The position numbers and the translations under genes were made by a program. From Pseudomonadota bacterium (GTDB taxonomy: Bacteria; Pseudomonadota; Alphaproteobacteria; Rhodobacterales; Rhodobacteraceae), in assembly GCA_963205075.1 (NCBI GenBank), contig CAUJIU010000050.1, positions 1 through 64,000 of the forward strand: a stretch of DNA of 64,000 nucleotides. Direction: 5' to 3'. This document shows, in pieces, positions 9,862 through 18,737 of the stretch. The notes below the pieces were generated by a model. That model saw nothing but the letters and a program-made list of their open reading frames with translations, was not told where the DNA came from and made no database searches. The number at the start of each line of letters is the position of its first letter. Positions within the stretch are counted from its first letter, which is position 1.

Positions 9862-10269
9862 TCAGGCCTTGCCGGCGACGTGGCGGGCAAAGCTGTCGAG
9901 GATCGCCTGCCAGCCGGCGCGCTGCATCTCTGCCGGGTTGGTGGTTTCGGCATCGAAGGTGACGCGCACGCTGACGCCATCCGGGGTCTCGTCGAACTCC
10001 ACCAGCATCTGGCGGTCGCCGAAGGTGGCGTCGATCAGCTTGCCGGCCTCGATCCGGGTATAGGTGCCGGCGAAGTCGAAGCCCATCGAGCCGTCCCTGG
10101 CCTCCATCCGCGATGAAAACGCGCCGCCGGGGCGCAGGTCGACGCTGGATCTGGTGGTGTGCCAGTCATCCGAGGCCGCGTTCCAGGCCATGATGTCCTC
10201 GGGCGTGGTGTAGCAGGACCAGACCAGCGCCAGCGGGGCATCGATCAGGGTTTCGACGGTGATTTTCAT
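9862..10269 (-). CDS. SRPBCC (AHSA1-like/polyketide cyclase fold) protein
   Basis: 135 aa. It starts VETLIDAPLALVWSCYTTPEDIMAWN, the first strand and helix of a START-like hydrophobic-pocket fold, with the conserved DLRPGGAF in the middle and GWQAILDSFARHV at the end, a helix typical of the AHSA1 group. It probably binds a small hydrophobic ligand; no catalytic role can be assigned. It begins 10 bases after the stop of the permease gene dppC and so looks like the last gene of the ABC transporter operon. Its stop lies only a few bases from the convergent DUF3422 gene. Confidence 0.8.
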   Translation of the reverse strand: MKITVETLIDAPLALVWSCYTTPEDIMAWNAASDDWHTTRSSVDLRPGGAFSSRMEARDGSMGFDFAGTYTRIEAGKLIDATFGDRQMLVEFDETPDGVSVRVTFDAETTNPAEMQRAGWQAILDSFARHVAGKA

Positions 10270-10279
10270 GAGAGGCTCC

Positions 10280-11215
10280 TCAGAGGCCGCGAATGCGCGG
10301 GTCCAGTGCGTCGCGCAGCCCGTCGCCGATATAGTTGACGCTCAGCACCGTCAGCGAGATGGCCAGCCCCGGCCAGATCACCCGCTCGGGATAGTCGGCC
10401 ATCCGGTCGACGCTGTCGAACAGCAGCTTGCCCCAGGTCGGGTAATCGGACGGAAAGCCCAGGCCAAGGAAGGACAGGGCGCTTTCGGTGATGATGGCGT
10501 TGGCCAGCCCCAGCGTCGCCGAAACCATGATCGGCGACATGACGTTGGGCAAGAGGTGCCGGATGATCATCCGGTAGGCCGGTGTCCCGATCGACCGCGC
10601 GGCAAGCACGAATTCCCGCTCTTTCAGCGCCAGAACGTCGCCTCGGACGATGCGCGCCGTCTGCATCCAGCTGGTGATGCCGATGACCACCACGATCAGG
10701 ATGAAGATGCCGGTCTCGGGGCCGAAGGCGGCGCGCAACTGGTCGCGGAACAGAAGCATCATCACCAGCAGCAGCGGCAGGAGCGGCAGCGACAGCACCA
10801 GATCGGTGAAACGCATCAGCAGGTTGTCCAGCCGCCGGAAATAGCCCGCCAGCACCCCGATCAGCGTGCCCAGCACCAGCGCCAGCGCCATCGCCACCCA
10901 GCCGACCGAGAGGCTGACCTGTCCGCCCTCGATCAGCTTGGCCAGCGTGTCGCGGCCCAGATTGTCGGTGCCCAGGGGGTGCGCCCAGGTCCAGTTCGCG
11001 GTGCCGGACAGGGCAGTGTAGAAGGGGCGCAGGTCCTTGTTGCGGATATCGAGCTTGGTGGCGTCCAACTGCCAGATATAGGGGCCCAGCAGCACGAACA
11101 GCGTGATGAACAGCAGGAACCCGCCGCCCCAGACCGCGCCGCGATGGGTCTTGAACTGGTCCCAGACATCCCACCACTGGTTGCGGACGCGGACTTGCAG
11201 AAGGTCTTCAGTCAT
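10280..11215 (-). CDS. peptide ABC transporter permease, DppC/OppC type
   Basis: 311 aa with about six membrane helices; the first spans 28-45. HPLGTDNLGRD (79-89) is the hallmark of DppC-type permeases, and the cytoplasmic EAA loop EREFVLAARSIGTPAYRMII (199-218) contacts the ATPase. The protein ends in DGLRDALDPRIRG, as usual. Its start overlaps the end of the preceding dppB-type gene by eight bases, indicating translational coupling. With the partner permease it forms the membrane channel for peptides or peptide-like solutes. Confidence 0.92.
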   Translation of the reverse strand: MTEDLLQVRVRNQWWDVWDQFKTHRGAVWGGGFLLFITLFVLLGPYIWQLDATKLDIRNKDLRPFYTALSGTANWTWAHPLGTDNLGRDTLAKLIEGGQVSLSVGWVAMALALVLGTLIGVLAGYFRRLDNLLMRFTDLVLSLPLLPLLLVMMLLFRDQLRAAFGPETGIFILIVVVIGITSWMQTARIVRGDVLALKEREFVLAARSIGTPAYRMIIRHLLPNVMSPIMVSATLGLANAIITESALSFLGLGFPSDYPTWGKLLFDSVDRMADYPERVIWPGLAISLTVLSVNYIGDGLRDALDPRIRGL

Positions 11216-12215
11216 AGCGGATCCTCGGGTCCAACACGCCATAGAGAATGTCGGCGATCAGGTTGAACAGCACGATCAGGGCGGCGAAAATGAAGGTCAG
11301 CGTCATCACCATCGGGATATCGTTGCCGTGGATGGCGATGATCAGCAGCTGGCCCAGCCCGTTCACCTTGAACACCTGTTCGGTGATGATGGCGCCGCCG
11401 AACACCCCCGGCACCCCGAGCGCGATCACGGTCACCACCGGGATCATCGAGTTGCGCAGCACGTGGCGCAGCACCACGACGCGCTCTTTCATCCCCTTGG
11501 CGCGCGCGGTGCGCACATAGTCCTGCCCGAGATTGTCCAGCATCGAGGCGCGCATGAACCGGCTGATCTGGGCGGCGTTGTACAGCGCCAGCACAAAGAC
11601 CGGCATGGCCATCTGCTTGATCTGCATCATCAGGCTCGAGAAATCATCGACCACCAGCGTGGTGTCATAGATCGACGGAAACCAGCCGAGATTGACCGAG
11701 AAGATCACGATCAGCAGCACCCCGCTGAAGAAGGTGGGCACCGAAAAACCGATCATCGAGATCAGGGTCCCCAGATTGTCGAACCAGCTGTATTGCCGCG
11801 TCGCCGAGATGATGCCGATGGGCAGCGCGATCAGCACCCCCACCACATAGGACATTCCGACCACCCAAAGGGTCTGGGGAATGCGCTGGGCGATCACTTC
11901 AAAGACCGGGCTGCGCGACTGGAAGCTGATGATGCGCTGCGCGCCCTGGGCCAGGTCGGTGCCGAACAGCGCGTCGATCCAGTATTGCGGCTCGACCACG
12001 AAGAACTGGTAGAGCCAGAGATAGAAGCGCGTATACCACGGCTGGCCGAGGCCAAGCGCCAGCCGCATCTTTTCCTTGACCTCGGGCGGGATGGTCAGCG
12101 GCATTTCGGACATCGGGTCGCCGGGGGCGAGTTCCAGCAGCAGGAAGATCACCAGAGCGATGAACAGAAGCGTCGGGATCGCGAGGAGGGATCTCCGGAT
12201 CGTGAAGGTCAGCAT
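11208..12215 (-). CDS. peptide ABC transporter permease, DppB/OppB type
   Basis: 335 aa. The N-terminal TFTIRRSLLAIPTLLFIALV is the typical first helix, followed by ELAPGDP and a long periplasmic loop (about 35-110). The EAA loop DYVRTARAKGMKERVVV (232-248) and the C-terminal DILYGVLDPRIRYD are standard for the family. It forms a heterodimer with the DppC-type permease encoded next to it. It is preceded by a strong stem-loop at 12251-12278 that separates it from the binding-protein gene. Confidence 0.93.
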   Translation of the reverse strand: MLTFTIRRSLLAIPTLLFIALVIFLLLELAPGDPMSEMPLTIPPEVKEKMRLALGLGQPWYTRFYLWLYQFFVVEPQYWIDALFGTDLAQGAQRIISFQSRSPVFEVIAQRIPQTLWVVGMSYVVGVLIALPIGIISATRQYSWFDNLGTLISMIGFSVPTFFSGVLLIVIFSVNLGWFPSIYDTTLVVDDFSSLMMQIKQMAMPVFVLALYNAAQISRFMRASMLDNLGQDYVRTARAKGMKERVVVLRHVLRNSMIPVVTVIALGVPGVFGGAIITEQVFKVNGLGQLLIIAIHGNDIPMVMTLTFIFAALIVLFNLIADILYGVLDPRIRYD

Positions 12216-12250
12216 CGGCGCCTCGGTTCAGGACTCTTGCAGGAATAATT

Positions 12251-12278
12251 GGGGCGCGGAGGTCTCCCTCCGCGCCCC
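12251..12278 (-). promoter_or_regulatory. intercistronic 12-bp stem-loop between binding protein and permease genes
   Basis: GGGGCGCGGAGG (12251-12262) and CCTCCGCGCCCC (12267-12278) are perfectly complementary around a four-base loop. On the transcribed strand it is followed by AATTATTCC, not by a U-run, so it is more likely a partial terminator or an RNA-stabilising hairpin than a full stop. Such elements commonly raise the binding protein above the permeases. Confidence 0.65.
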
Positions 12279-12288
12279 AGGTCGTTGA

Positions 12289-14010
12289 TTATTCGCCGAT
12301 ACGATACCAGTCGGCCACGTTCCACAGCTCGCTGTCCCAGGTATTGAGGACAACGCCGCCGAGGCTGTTGGCATGGGCCGAAACCCGGCCGCGGTCGACC
12401 AGCGGGATGATGGTCATGCTGTCCTTGGTCAGCATGTCATTCATCAGGCGGGCGATGCGGCCGCGCTCGTTGAGGTCGGCCGTCTGGCCAAGCTCGTCGA
12501 TGAGCGCGTCATAGGCCGGGTCGCAGAAGCGGTTGATGTTCTCGCCCTGCCACTGGGAGTCCGGCTTGGGTTCGCCGCCGCAACGGTACGCTGCCAGATA
12601 GGCCTGCGGATCGGTGCCGTCGAAGTTGTTGGCGTACATCTCGACGTCGGCATAGAACTTCTGGAAGGTATCCGGCGAACCGGGATCACCGCCGAAGAAC
12701 ACCGACGCGTCGATGTTGCGCAGCTCGACCCCGACACCGATCTGTTCCCACCAATCCTTGATCAGCGCCTGGAAGTCCTGACGGACAGCGTTGGTCGAGG
12801 TCTGGTAGAGCAGGCGCAGTTCGACGCCGTTCTTCTCGCGCACGCCATCACCGTTGCTGTCGACCCAGCCGGCACCTTCGAGCAGCGCCTTGGCGCCTTC
12901 GAGGTCCTGCTGGAGGCATCCGGTGTTGTCGGAGGCGTAGATCGCCGGGCCGGGGACGAGGTTACAGGTCGGGCGACCGGCCTGACCGTAACCGACCTCG
13001 ACCAGCAGGCTGCGGTCGATGGCCATCGACAGCGCGGTGCGCACGGCCAGCTCGCTCAGGGCCGGATGCGGATGCGCGATGGTCGAACGCTCGCCTTCAG
13101 GCAGGTTCGGCGAGGGGTCGGTCAGGTTGACCTCGATCCGCTCGACGAGCGTGCCAAAGGCCGAAACCGGCGTGCCCAGGCCCGCGGCCGCCATGCTGGC
13201 GATGACGTCGGGTGCCAGCTGCATGTTCCAGGCATAGTCGAACTCGCCTGTCTCCATGACCGCACGGCCAGCAGCGGTGGCGTCGCCGCCGCCCTTGAAC
13301 GTGACGGTCGCGAAGGCCGGCTTGTTCGGGTCGCGGTAGTTGGGGTTGGCTTCCATCTGGATCACGTCGTTCGTGCGGAACTCGGTGACGCGGAAGGGGC
13401 CGGTGCCGATCGGGCCGAAGTTGGCATCGGTACATTCGGGCGCCTTGGCCCCCATGCACTCGGCAAACTGCGCGGCCTGGATGATGGGCGACTGGCCGCC
13501 CATGAACGGGCCGTAGGGATTGGGCTTGGGCGCATCGAAGGTCACCTTGACCGTCAGATCGTCCAGCGCCTCGACCGAGGCCACGCCGTCGAACTTCGAC
13601 AGCTGGGCGCAACCGCCATCGGGTGCCATGCAGTAATTGGCGGTGAACACCACGTCGGCGGACGTTACCGGAGTGCCGTCAGACCACACCAGGCCCGGCT
13701 GCAGATGCCAGGTGATCGAGGTCAGGTCGGCGGCGACGCCGCCATTCTCGACCGTCGGGATCTCGGAGGCCAGGTAGGGCACCAGGTTGCCGTCCTGGTC
13801 GTAGCGACCCAGCGGCTCGATGATCATCGAGGCCGCCTCGATGTCCTTGGTCCCGCCCGACAGGTAGGGGTTCAGGATCGAGGGTGCTTGCCAGTAGATG
13901 ATGCTGAGTTGGCCATCGCGTCCACGCTCTCCGATATGCCCGTCGGCGAATGCCATCGGGGCTGCGGCGAGTGTGGCAATGGCGCCCAGCAGGGCTGTTT
14001 TCATTGTCAT
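12289..14010 (-). CDS. ABC transporter substrate-binding protein, family 5 (peptide/oligopeptide)
   Basis: 573 aa. A signal peptide with the cleavage motif AFA-DG after residue 22 sends it to the periplasm. SIIYWQAPSILNPYLSGG and GLVWSDGTPVTSADVVFT are the classical SBP_bac_5 segments; near the end the MLTKDSMTIIPL and WNVADW motifs are also typical. It delivers peptides or related cationic or acylated solutes to the adjacent permeases. The gene starts one base after the dppF-type stop codon, its ribosome site GGAGAG lying inside that gene; the second ATG, two codons on, could also serve. The ligand is unknown; the divergent deacylase genes suggest N-acyl amino acids or peptides. Confidence 0.92.
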   Translation of the reverse strand: MTMKTALLGAIATLAAAPMAFADGHIGERGRDGQLSIIYWQAPSILNPYLSGGTKDIEAASMIIEPLGRYDQDGNLVPYLASEIPTVENGGVAADLTSITWHLQPGLVWSDGTPVTSADVVFTANYCMAPDGGCAQLSKFDGVASVEALDDLTVKVTFDAPKPNPYGPFMGGQSPIIQAAQFAECMGAKAPECTDANFGPIGTGPFRVTEFRTNDVIQMEANPNYRDPNKPAFATVTFKGGGDATAAGRAVMETGEFDYAWNMQLAPDVIASMAAAGLGTPVSAFGTLVERIEVNLTDPSPNLPEGERSTIAHPHPALSELAVRTALSMAIDRSLLVEVGYGQAGRPTCNLVPGPAIYASDNTGCLQQDLEGAKALLEGAGWVDSNGDGVREKNGVELRLLYQTSTNAVRQDFQALIKDWWEQIGVGVELRNIDASVFFGGDPGSPDTFQKFYADVEMYANNFDGTDPQAYLAAYRCGGEPKPDSQWQGENINRFCDPAYDALIDELGQTADLNERGRIARLMNDMLTKDSMTIIPLVDRGRVSAHANSLGGVVLNTWDSELWNVADWYRIGE

Positions 14011-14011
14011 G

Positions 14012-15061
14012 TTACTCTCCTTGTTGGTGCTCTTTGACCTCGTGTGCCGCCGTGGCTCCGGCGGTCTCGTTGGTCTTGGTGTAAAGATGACAGGCCACGA
14101 AGCGGCCCGGCATCAATTCGATGAAATCCGGCTCGGTCTGCTTGCAGATCTCCATGACCTTCGGGCAGCGGGTACAGAAATTGCACCCTTTGGGCGGATT
14201 GGCGGGCGAGGGGACGTCGCCCTGCAGGATGATGCGTTCGTCGCGCGCGTCAAGGCTCGGATCGGGCTCGGGCACGGCGGACAAGAGCGCCTGGGTATAG
14301 GGATGCAGCGGCTCGGCATAGATCGGCTCGCGCGGGGCCAGTTCGACCACCTTGCCCAGATACATCACCGCCACCCGGGTGGCGATGTGGCGCACCATCG
14401 ACAGGTCATGGCTGATGAACAGATAGGTCAGGCCGAACTGCTCCTGCAGATCCTCGAGCAGGTTGACCACCTGCGCCTGGATCGAGACATCGAGCGCCGC
14501 GATCGGCTCGTCGCAGACGATGAAGCGCGGGTTGAGCGCCAGCGCGCGGGCAATGCCGATCCGCTGCCTCTGGCCGCCGGAAAAGGCGTGCGGATAGCGG
14601 CTGGCGAAGCGGCGGTTGAGGCCGACCGCATCCATCAGCTCGAACACCTTCTCGCGCTTCTCGGCGGTGGACATGGTGGTGTGCTCGTCCAGCGGCTCCT
14701 GGATGATCGACTGCACGGTCATGCGCGGATTGAGGCTGGCCTGCGGGTCCTGGAACACCATCTGCATGCGCGGCCGCAAGGGGCGCAGGCTGTGCTGGCT
14801 GAGGGTCCCGATCTCGGCGCCGTCGATGGTGATCGACCCGCCGGTAATGTCGTAGAGCCGCAGGATCGCCCGGCCGCAGGTGGACTTGCCGCAGCCGGAT
14901 TCGCCGACCAGACCCAGCGTCTCGCCCTCGATTATGTCGAACGACACCCCGTCCACGGCCTTCACATTGCCGGAATGGCGGCGCAACAGCCCGGAATAGA
15001 TCGGAAAATGCATCTTGAGGTCGCGCACCTGCACGAGGGGCCTGGGTGCAAGGTCACGCAT
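14012..15061 (-). CDS. peptide ABC transporter ATPase, DppF/OppF type
   Basis: 349 aa. Walker [10 protein letters not shown] (53-61), signature SGGQRQR (161-167) and Walker [11 protein letters not shown] are intact. The C-terminal extension carries the four-cysteine pattern [14 protein letters not shown], an oligopeptide-transporter hallmark that in related proteins can bind an iron-sulfur cluster. It powers peptide import together with the other ATPase. The start at 15061 overlaps the upstream ATPase gene by eight bases; longer in-frame starts would only add low-complexity sequence. Confidence 0.93.
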   Translation of the reverse strand: MRDLAPRPLVQVRDLKMHFPIYSGLLRRHSGNVKAVDGVSFDIIEGETLGLVGESGCGKSTCGRAILRLYDITGGSITIDGAEIGTLSQHSLRPLRPRMQMVFQDPQASLNPRMTVQSIIQEPLDEHTTMSTAEKREKVFELMDAVGLNRRFASRYPHAFSGGQRQRIGIARALALNPRFIVCDEPIAALDVSIQAQVVNLLEDLQEQFGLTYLFISHDLSMVRHIATRVAVMYLGKVVELAPREPIYAEPLHPYTQALLSAVPEPDPSLDARDERIILQGDVPSPANPPKGCNFCTRCPKVMEICKQTEPDFIELMPGRFVACHLYTKTNETAGATAAHEVKEHQQGE

Positions 15062-16055
15062 GGGCGGCCTCGGCGGGCTGGGCGAGGAAGCAGGCCACGT
15101 CATGCCCGGCCCCGACATCGAACCGGGCTGGATTGGCCCTGGCGCAGGGCTCGAAGGCCTGGGCGCAGCGGTCGCGGAACGGGCAGGAGGTGGGTTGCTG
15201 ACCCAGCAGCGGCGGCTGGCCCTCGATCACGGTCAGGCGGTGGACCCTTTCGCCGCGCACCGACGGCACGGTGCGCAGCAGCGCCTGCGTATAGGGGTGG
15301 CGGGGGTTGCGGAACAATTCCTTGACCGGCGCATGTTCGACCACCTGGCCGCCATACATCACCACCACCCGGTCGGCGATGCCGGCAATGACGCCGAGAT
15401 CATGGGTGATCCAGATCACCGCCATGCCCAGCTTGGCGAGCAGCTCTTTCATCAGCTCGATGATCTGGGCCTGAATGGTCACGTCGAGCGCCGTGGTGGG
15501 CTCGTCGGCGATCAGCACCCTGGGGTCGCAGGCGAGCGCGATGGCGATCATCACCCGCTGGCGCATGCCGCCGGAGAACTGGTGCGGGTAGTCGTCGAGC
15601 CGCCCGGCGGCGCCGGGGATGCCCACCAGATCCAGCAGCTCGGCGGCGCGGGCGCGCGCCTGCCGCCGGTCCATGCCCATATGCTCGCGCAAGGGCTCCA
15701 TGATCTGGAAACCGACGGTAAAGACCGGATTGAGCGAGGTCATCGGATCCTGGAAGATGAAGCCGATCTTGCCGCCCCGGATGGCGCGCAGGGTCTCGGC
15801 ATCGGTCTTGAGCAGGTCCTTGCCGTCAAACAGCACCTCGCCATGGCGGATCTCGGCCGGCGGCATCGGCAGCAGGCCCAAAAGCGACATCATGGTCACC
15901 GACTTGCCCGAGCCGCTTTCGCCCACCACGCCCAGCAACTCGCCCGGCGCCAGCGAGAAACTGACGTCATTGACGGCATGGACCTCGCCTCCGCGGGTTT
16001 TGAAAACGGTCTTGAGGTTCCGGACATCCAGAACCGGCGACCCTTTTTCCGGCAT
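15054..16055 (-). CDS. peptide ABC transporter ATPase, DppD/OppD type
   Basis: 333 aa. Walker A GESGSGKS (45-52), SGGMRQR (161-167) and [11 protein letters not shown] are all present, as is the C-terminal oligopeptide-transporter extension with [14 protein letters not shown]. The start at 16055 is supported by GGGAGG seven bases upstream. It is the first gene of the operon ATPase-ATPase-binding protein-permease-permease-SRPBCC. The 182-bp region up to the divergent M20 deacylase gene should hold promoters for both directions. Confidence 0.93.
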   Translation of the reverse strand: MPEKGSPVLDVRNLKTVFKTRGGEVHAVNDVSFSLAPGELLGVVGESGSGKSVTMMSLLGLLPMPPAEIRHGEVLFDGKDLLKTDAETLRAIRGGKIGFIFQDPMTSLNPVFTVGFQIMEPLREHMGMDRRQARARAAELLDLVGIPGAAGRLDDYPHQFSGGMRQRVMIAIALACDPRVLIADEPTTALDVTIQAQIIELMKELLAKLGMAVIWITHDLGVIAGIADRVVVMYGGQVVEHAPVKELFRNPRHPYTQALLRTVPSVRGERVHRLTVIEGQPPLLGQQPTSCPFRDRCAQAFEPCARANPARFDVGAGHDVACFLAQPAEAAHA

Positions 16056-16237
16056 GAACAACCTCCCAAGTCGTTCTGTTCTTTTTGTTTTTGGCGCGGA
16101 CTTTGCGTCCGTCAGCAAGATTGGTCAGACGGTAGCAGGTTCGTCGTGCCTCGCAAGACGATTCTGGCCATGGCCGGTCAACATTGCCGTGCAGTCCGGG
16201 CGGGGTTCTGCCAGTCTGGAGCAAACGGAGGATGGCC

Positions 16238-17410
16238 ATGCCGCAAACAGCCCAGATGACCGCGCGCCAGGTGCTGGAAAAACTGGTGTCGATGCCGAGT
16301 GTCAGCCGCGACAGCAACCTCGATCTGGTGGACTTCGTCGACTCCTACCTGCTGGATCTGGGGGTGAGGTCAGTCCGGGTGCCCGATGCGACCGGTTCCA
16401 AGGCGGCGCTTTACGCCCATATCGGCCCCGATGCGCCGGGCGGGGTGGTGCTGTCGGGCCATACCGACGTGGTGCCGGTCGAGGGGCAGGACTGGAGTTC
16501 GGACCCGTTTTGCCTCACCGAGCGCGACGGGCGGCTGTTCGGGCGCGGCACCTGCGACATGAAGGGTTTTGACGCGCTGGCGCTGGCGGCGGTGCCGATG
16601 GCGCTGGCGAGGGGCCTCAAGCGGCCCTTGCAGATCGCGCTGAGCTATGACGAGGAGGTGGGCTGCCTCGGCGCGCCGCCAATGATCGCCCATATGGTCG
16701 CAAGCGGCATGCCGCGCGCGGAAACGGTGATCGTCGGCGAGCCGACGATGATGAAGGTGGTGACCGGCCACAAGGGCGGGCGCGGGTACGATCTGCATCT
16801 GCGCGGGCATGAGGTGCATTCCTCGATCATGCATGAAGGCGTCAGCGCCATCATGTGGGGGGCCAGGCTGATCGACTGGGCCAATGGCTGCAACGCGCGC
16901 AACGCCGCCGCCCGGCCCGGCCCGCTCGCCGCGCAATTCGTGCCGCCCTACACCACGCTGCATGTGGGCAAGATCAGCGGCGGCACCGCCCATAACATCA
17001 CCGCGCGGGACTGCCGTTTCGGCATGGATTTCCGGGTGGTTCCGGGCGAAAGCGCCGCCGATTGGGAAGCGGCGCTGGCCGGGCAGGTGGCCGGGTTGCA
17101 GCGGCAGATGCAGGCGATCCATCCCGATGCCCGCATTGACATGCACGCCTATTTCGACCTGCCGGCGCTGGTGCCCGAGGCCGAGGGCCCCGCCGAACGG
17201 CTGGCGCGCCAGCTGACCGGCGACAACGGGGCGCATGTGGTCAGCTACGGCACCGAGGCGGGGCAGTTCCAGCAGGCGGGCTACTCGGTGGTGGTCTGCG
17301 GCCCCGGCGATATCGCGCAGGCGCATCAGGCCGATGAATTCCTGAGTTTGCAGCAGCTTGACGCCGGCGAGCAGTTCATGCGCCGGCTGGTGGACTGGCT
17401 GGCCGCGTAG
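16238..17410 (+). CDS. argE: M20 family acetylornithine deacetylase-like peptidase
   Basis: 390 aa. It removes N-acyl groups from amino acids, most closely N-acetylornithine. The di-zinc ligands are visible: H75 and D77 in SGHTDVVP, D107 in GRGTCDMKG, the E139/E140 pair in SYDEEVGC, E168 in VGEPT and a late histidine (H363) in QAHQADE. The ATG at 16238 is preferred over that at 16232 because ACGGAGG ends seven bases before the former. It is divergent from a peptide ABC operon, followed by a second M20 enzyme and apart from arginine biosynthesis genes, so it may serve uptake and catabolism of N-acyl amino acids rather than arginine synthesis. The symbol is by family. Confidence 0.85.
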   Translation: MPQTAQMTARQVLEKLVSMPSVSRDSNLDLVDFVDSYLLDLGVRSVRVPDATGSKAALYAHIGPDAPGGVVLSGHTDVVPVEGQDWSSDPFCLTERDGRLFGRGTCDMKGFDALALAAVPMALARGLKRPLQIALSYDEEVGCLGAPPMIAHMVASGMPRAETVIVGEPTMMKVVTGHKGGRGYDLHLRGHEVHSSIMHEGVSAIMWGARLIDWANGCNARNAAARPGPLAAQFVPPYTTLHVGKISGGTAHNITARDCRFGMDFRVVPGESAADWEAALAGQVAGLQRQMQAIHPDARIDMHAYFDLPALVPEAEGPAERLARQLTGDNGAHVVSYGTEAGQFQQAGYSVVVCGPGDIAQAHQADEFLSLQQLDAGEQFMRRLVDWLAA

Positions 17411-17450
17411 GGGGCGCTGCCCCCGCCCCGCCTGACGGCGGGACTCCCCC

Positions 17451-17473
17451 GAGGTATTTGTGCCAAAATGAAG
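17451..17473 (+). repeat. dispersed TATTTGTGCCAAAA element, copy B
   Basis: The 23 bases are identical to copy A at 6464-6486. They follow a GC-rich stretch (GGGGGCGCTGCCCCC around 17410-17424, able to form a hairpin) that resembles the flank of copy D. Intergenic between the two M20 genes. Confidence 0.75.
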
Positions 17474-17544
17474 GGAGGGCCGAGGCTTGCGGAGCCGGCC
17501 GGCATGCGACAGGATCGGGCGTCCCCTCAGGCCCGGAGTTTCAC

Positions 17545-18708
17545 ATGCCCATCAAGAACCGATTTGCCGAACTGCTGCCCGAGATCACCGCCTGGCGGCG
17601 GGATCTGCACGAGCATCCCGAGATCCTGTTCGAGACGCACAGGACTTCGGCGCTGGTGGCCGAACGGCTGGGCGAGTTTGGTTGCGACGAGGTGGTGACC
17701 GGGATCGGCCGCACCGGGGTTGTGGGCGTGATCAAGGGCCGGTCGACCGCCTCCGGGCGGGTCATCGGCCTGCGCGCCGACATGGATGCGCTGCCGATCC
17801 TGGAGGCGACCGATCTGCCCTATGCCTCGAAGACCGAGGGCGCGATGCATGCCTGCGGCCATGACGGCCATACCGCGATGCTTTTGGGCGCGGCGCGCTA
17901 TCTGGCGGAGACGCGCAATTTCGACGGCACGGTGGTGGTGATCTTTCAGCCCGCCGAGGAGGGCGGCGGCGGCGGGCGCGAGATGTGTGCCGATGGCATG
18001 ATGGACCGCTGGGGCATTCAGGAGGTTTACGGGATGCACAACTGGCCGGGCATGCCGGTCGGTCATTTCGCCATCCGGCCGGGCGCGTTCTTTGCCGCCA
18101 CCGACCAGTTCGAGATCTCGGTCGAGGGCAGGGGCGGGCACGCGGCCAAGCCGCAGGATACCGTCGACCCGCTGGTCACTTCGGCGCAGCTGGTGCTGGC
18201 GCTGCAGACCATCGTCAGCCGCAATGCCGATCCGGTGGATCAGATCGTGGTCTCGGTGACCTCGATCGAAAGCTCGTCCAAGGCCTTCAATGTGATCGCC
18301 CAGCGGGTGCACCTGAAAGGCACCGTGCGGACGATGTCGCAGGCGATGCGCGACCTGGCCGAGGCGCGGCTGACCGCCATTGCCCATTCGGTGGCCAATG
18401 CCTTCGGCGCCGAGGCCGCGGTCAGCTATTATCGCGGCTATCCGTCGATGGTGAATCACCCCGAGCAGACCGAATTCGCCGCCGAGGTGGCCCGCGCGGT
18501 CTCGGGCGGCTGCGAGGATGCGCCGCTGGTCATGGGCGGCGAGGATTTCGCCTATATGCTGGAGGAGCGGCCCGGCGCCTATATCCTGGTCGGCAATGGC
18601 GACACTGCCAAGGTGCATCACCCGAAATACAATTTCAGCGACGAGGCGATTCCGGCCGGGTGCAGCTGGTGGGCGGGAATCGTCGAGCAGCGGATGCCGG
18701 CGGCCTGA
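17545..18708 (+). CDS. M20 family amidohydrolase (hippurate hydrolase/HipO type)
   Basis: 387 aa. It hydrolyses N-acyl or N-aroyl amino acids. It starts FAELLPEITAWRRDLHEHPE, the family signature, with metal ligands C104 and H106 in HACGHDGHT, the E138/E139 pair in QPAEEG, H165 in GMHN and H359 in KVHHP. The dimerisation domain sits at roughly 180-295. The Cys in HACGHDGHT marks the aminoacylase/hippurate hydrolase branch rather than ArgE/DapE. It lies 134 bases downstream of the argE-like gene in the same direction, with repeat copy B between. The true acyl substrate is unknown. Confidence 0.9.
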   Translation: MPIKNRFAELLPEITAWRRDLHEHPEILFETHRTSALVAERLGEFGCDEVVTGIGRTGVVGVIKGRSTASGRVIGLRADMDALPILEATDLPYASKTEGAMHACGHDGHTAMLLGAARYLAETRNFDGTVVVIFQPAEEGGGGGREMCADGMMDRWGIQEVYGMHNWPGMPVGHFAIRPGAFFAATDQFEISVEGRGGHAAKPQDTVDPLVTSAQLVLALQTIVSRNADPVDQIVVSVTSIESSSKAFNVIAQRVHLKGTVRTMSQAMRDLAEARLTAIAHSVANAFGAEAAVSYYRGYPSMVNHPEQTEFAAEVARAVSGGCEDAPLVMGGEDFAYMLEERPGAYILVGNGDTAKVHHPKYNFSDEAIPAGCSWWAGIVEQRMPAA

Positions 18709-18725
18709 GCCGGCGCGGCGCCGGC
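18709..18725. terminator. short GC hairpin between convergent M20 and KDO transferase genes
   Basis: GCCGGC at 18709-18714 pairs with GCCGGC at 18720-18725 around a five-base loop. No T-run follows. Position between two convergent stops supports a terminator role, but only weakly. A tandem 11-bp repeat CCGGCGTCAGA (18721-18742) follows and includes the KDO transferase stop. Confidence 0.35.
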
Positions 18726-18737
18726 GTCAGACCGGCG

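Noticed and set aside
14012..16055. Nickel or heme ABC importer instead of peptide transporter.
   Set aside because: The general DppBCDF signatures cannot exclude it, but no nickel or heme enzyme genes are near and the divergent deacylases favour peptide-like ligands.
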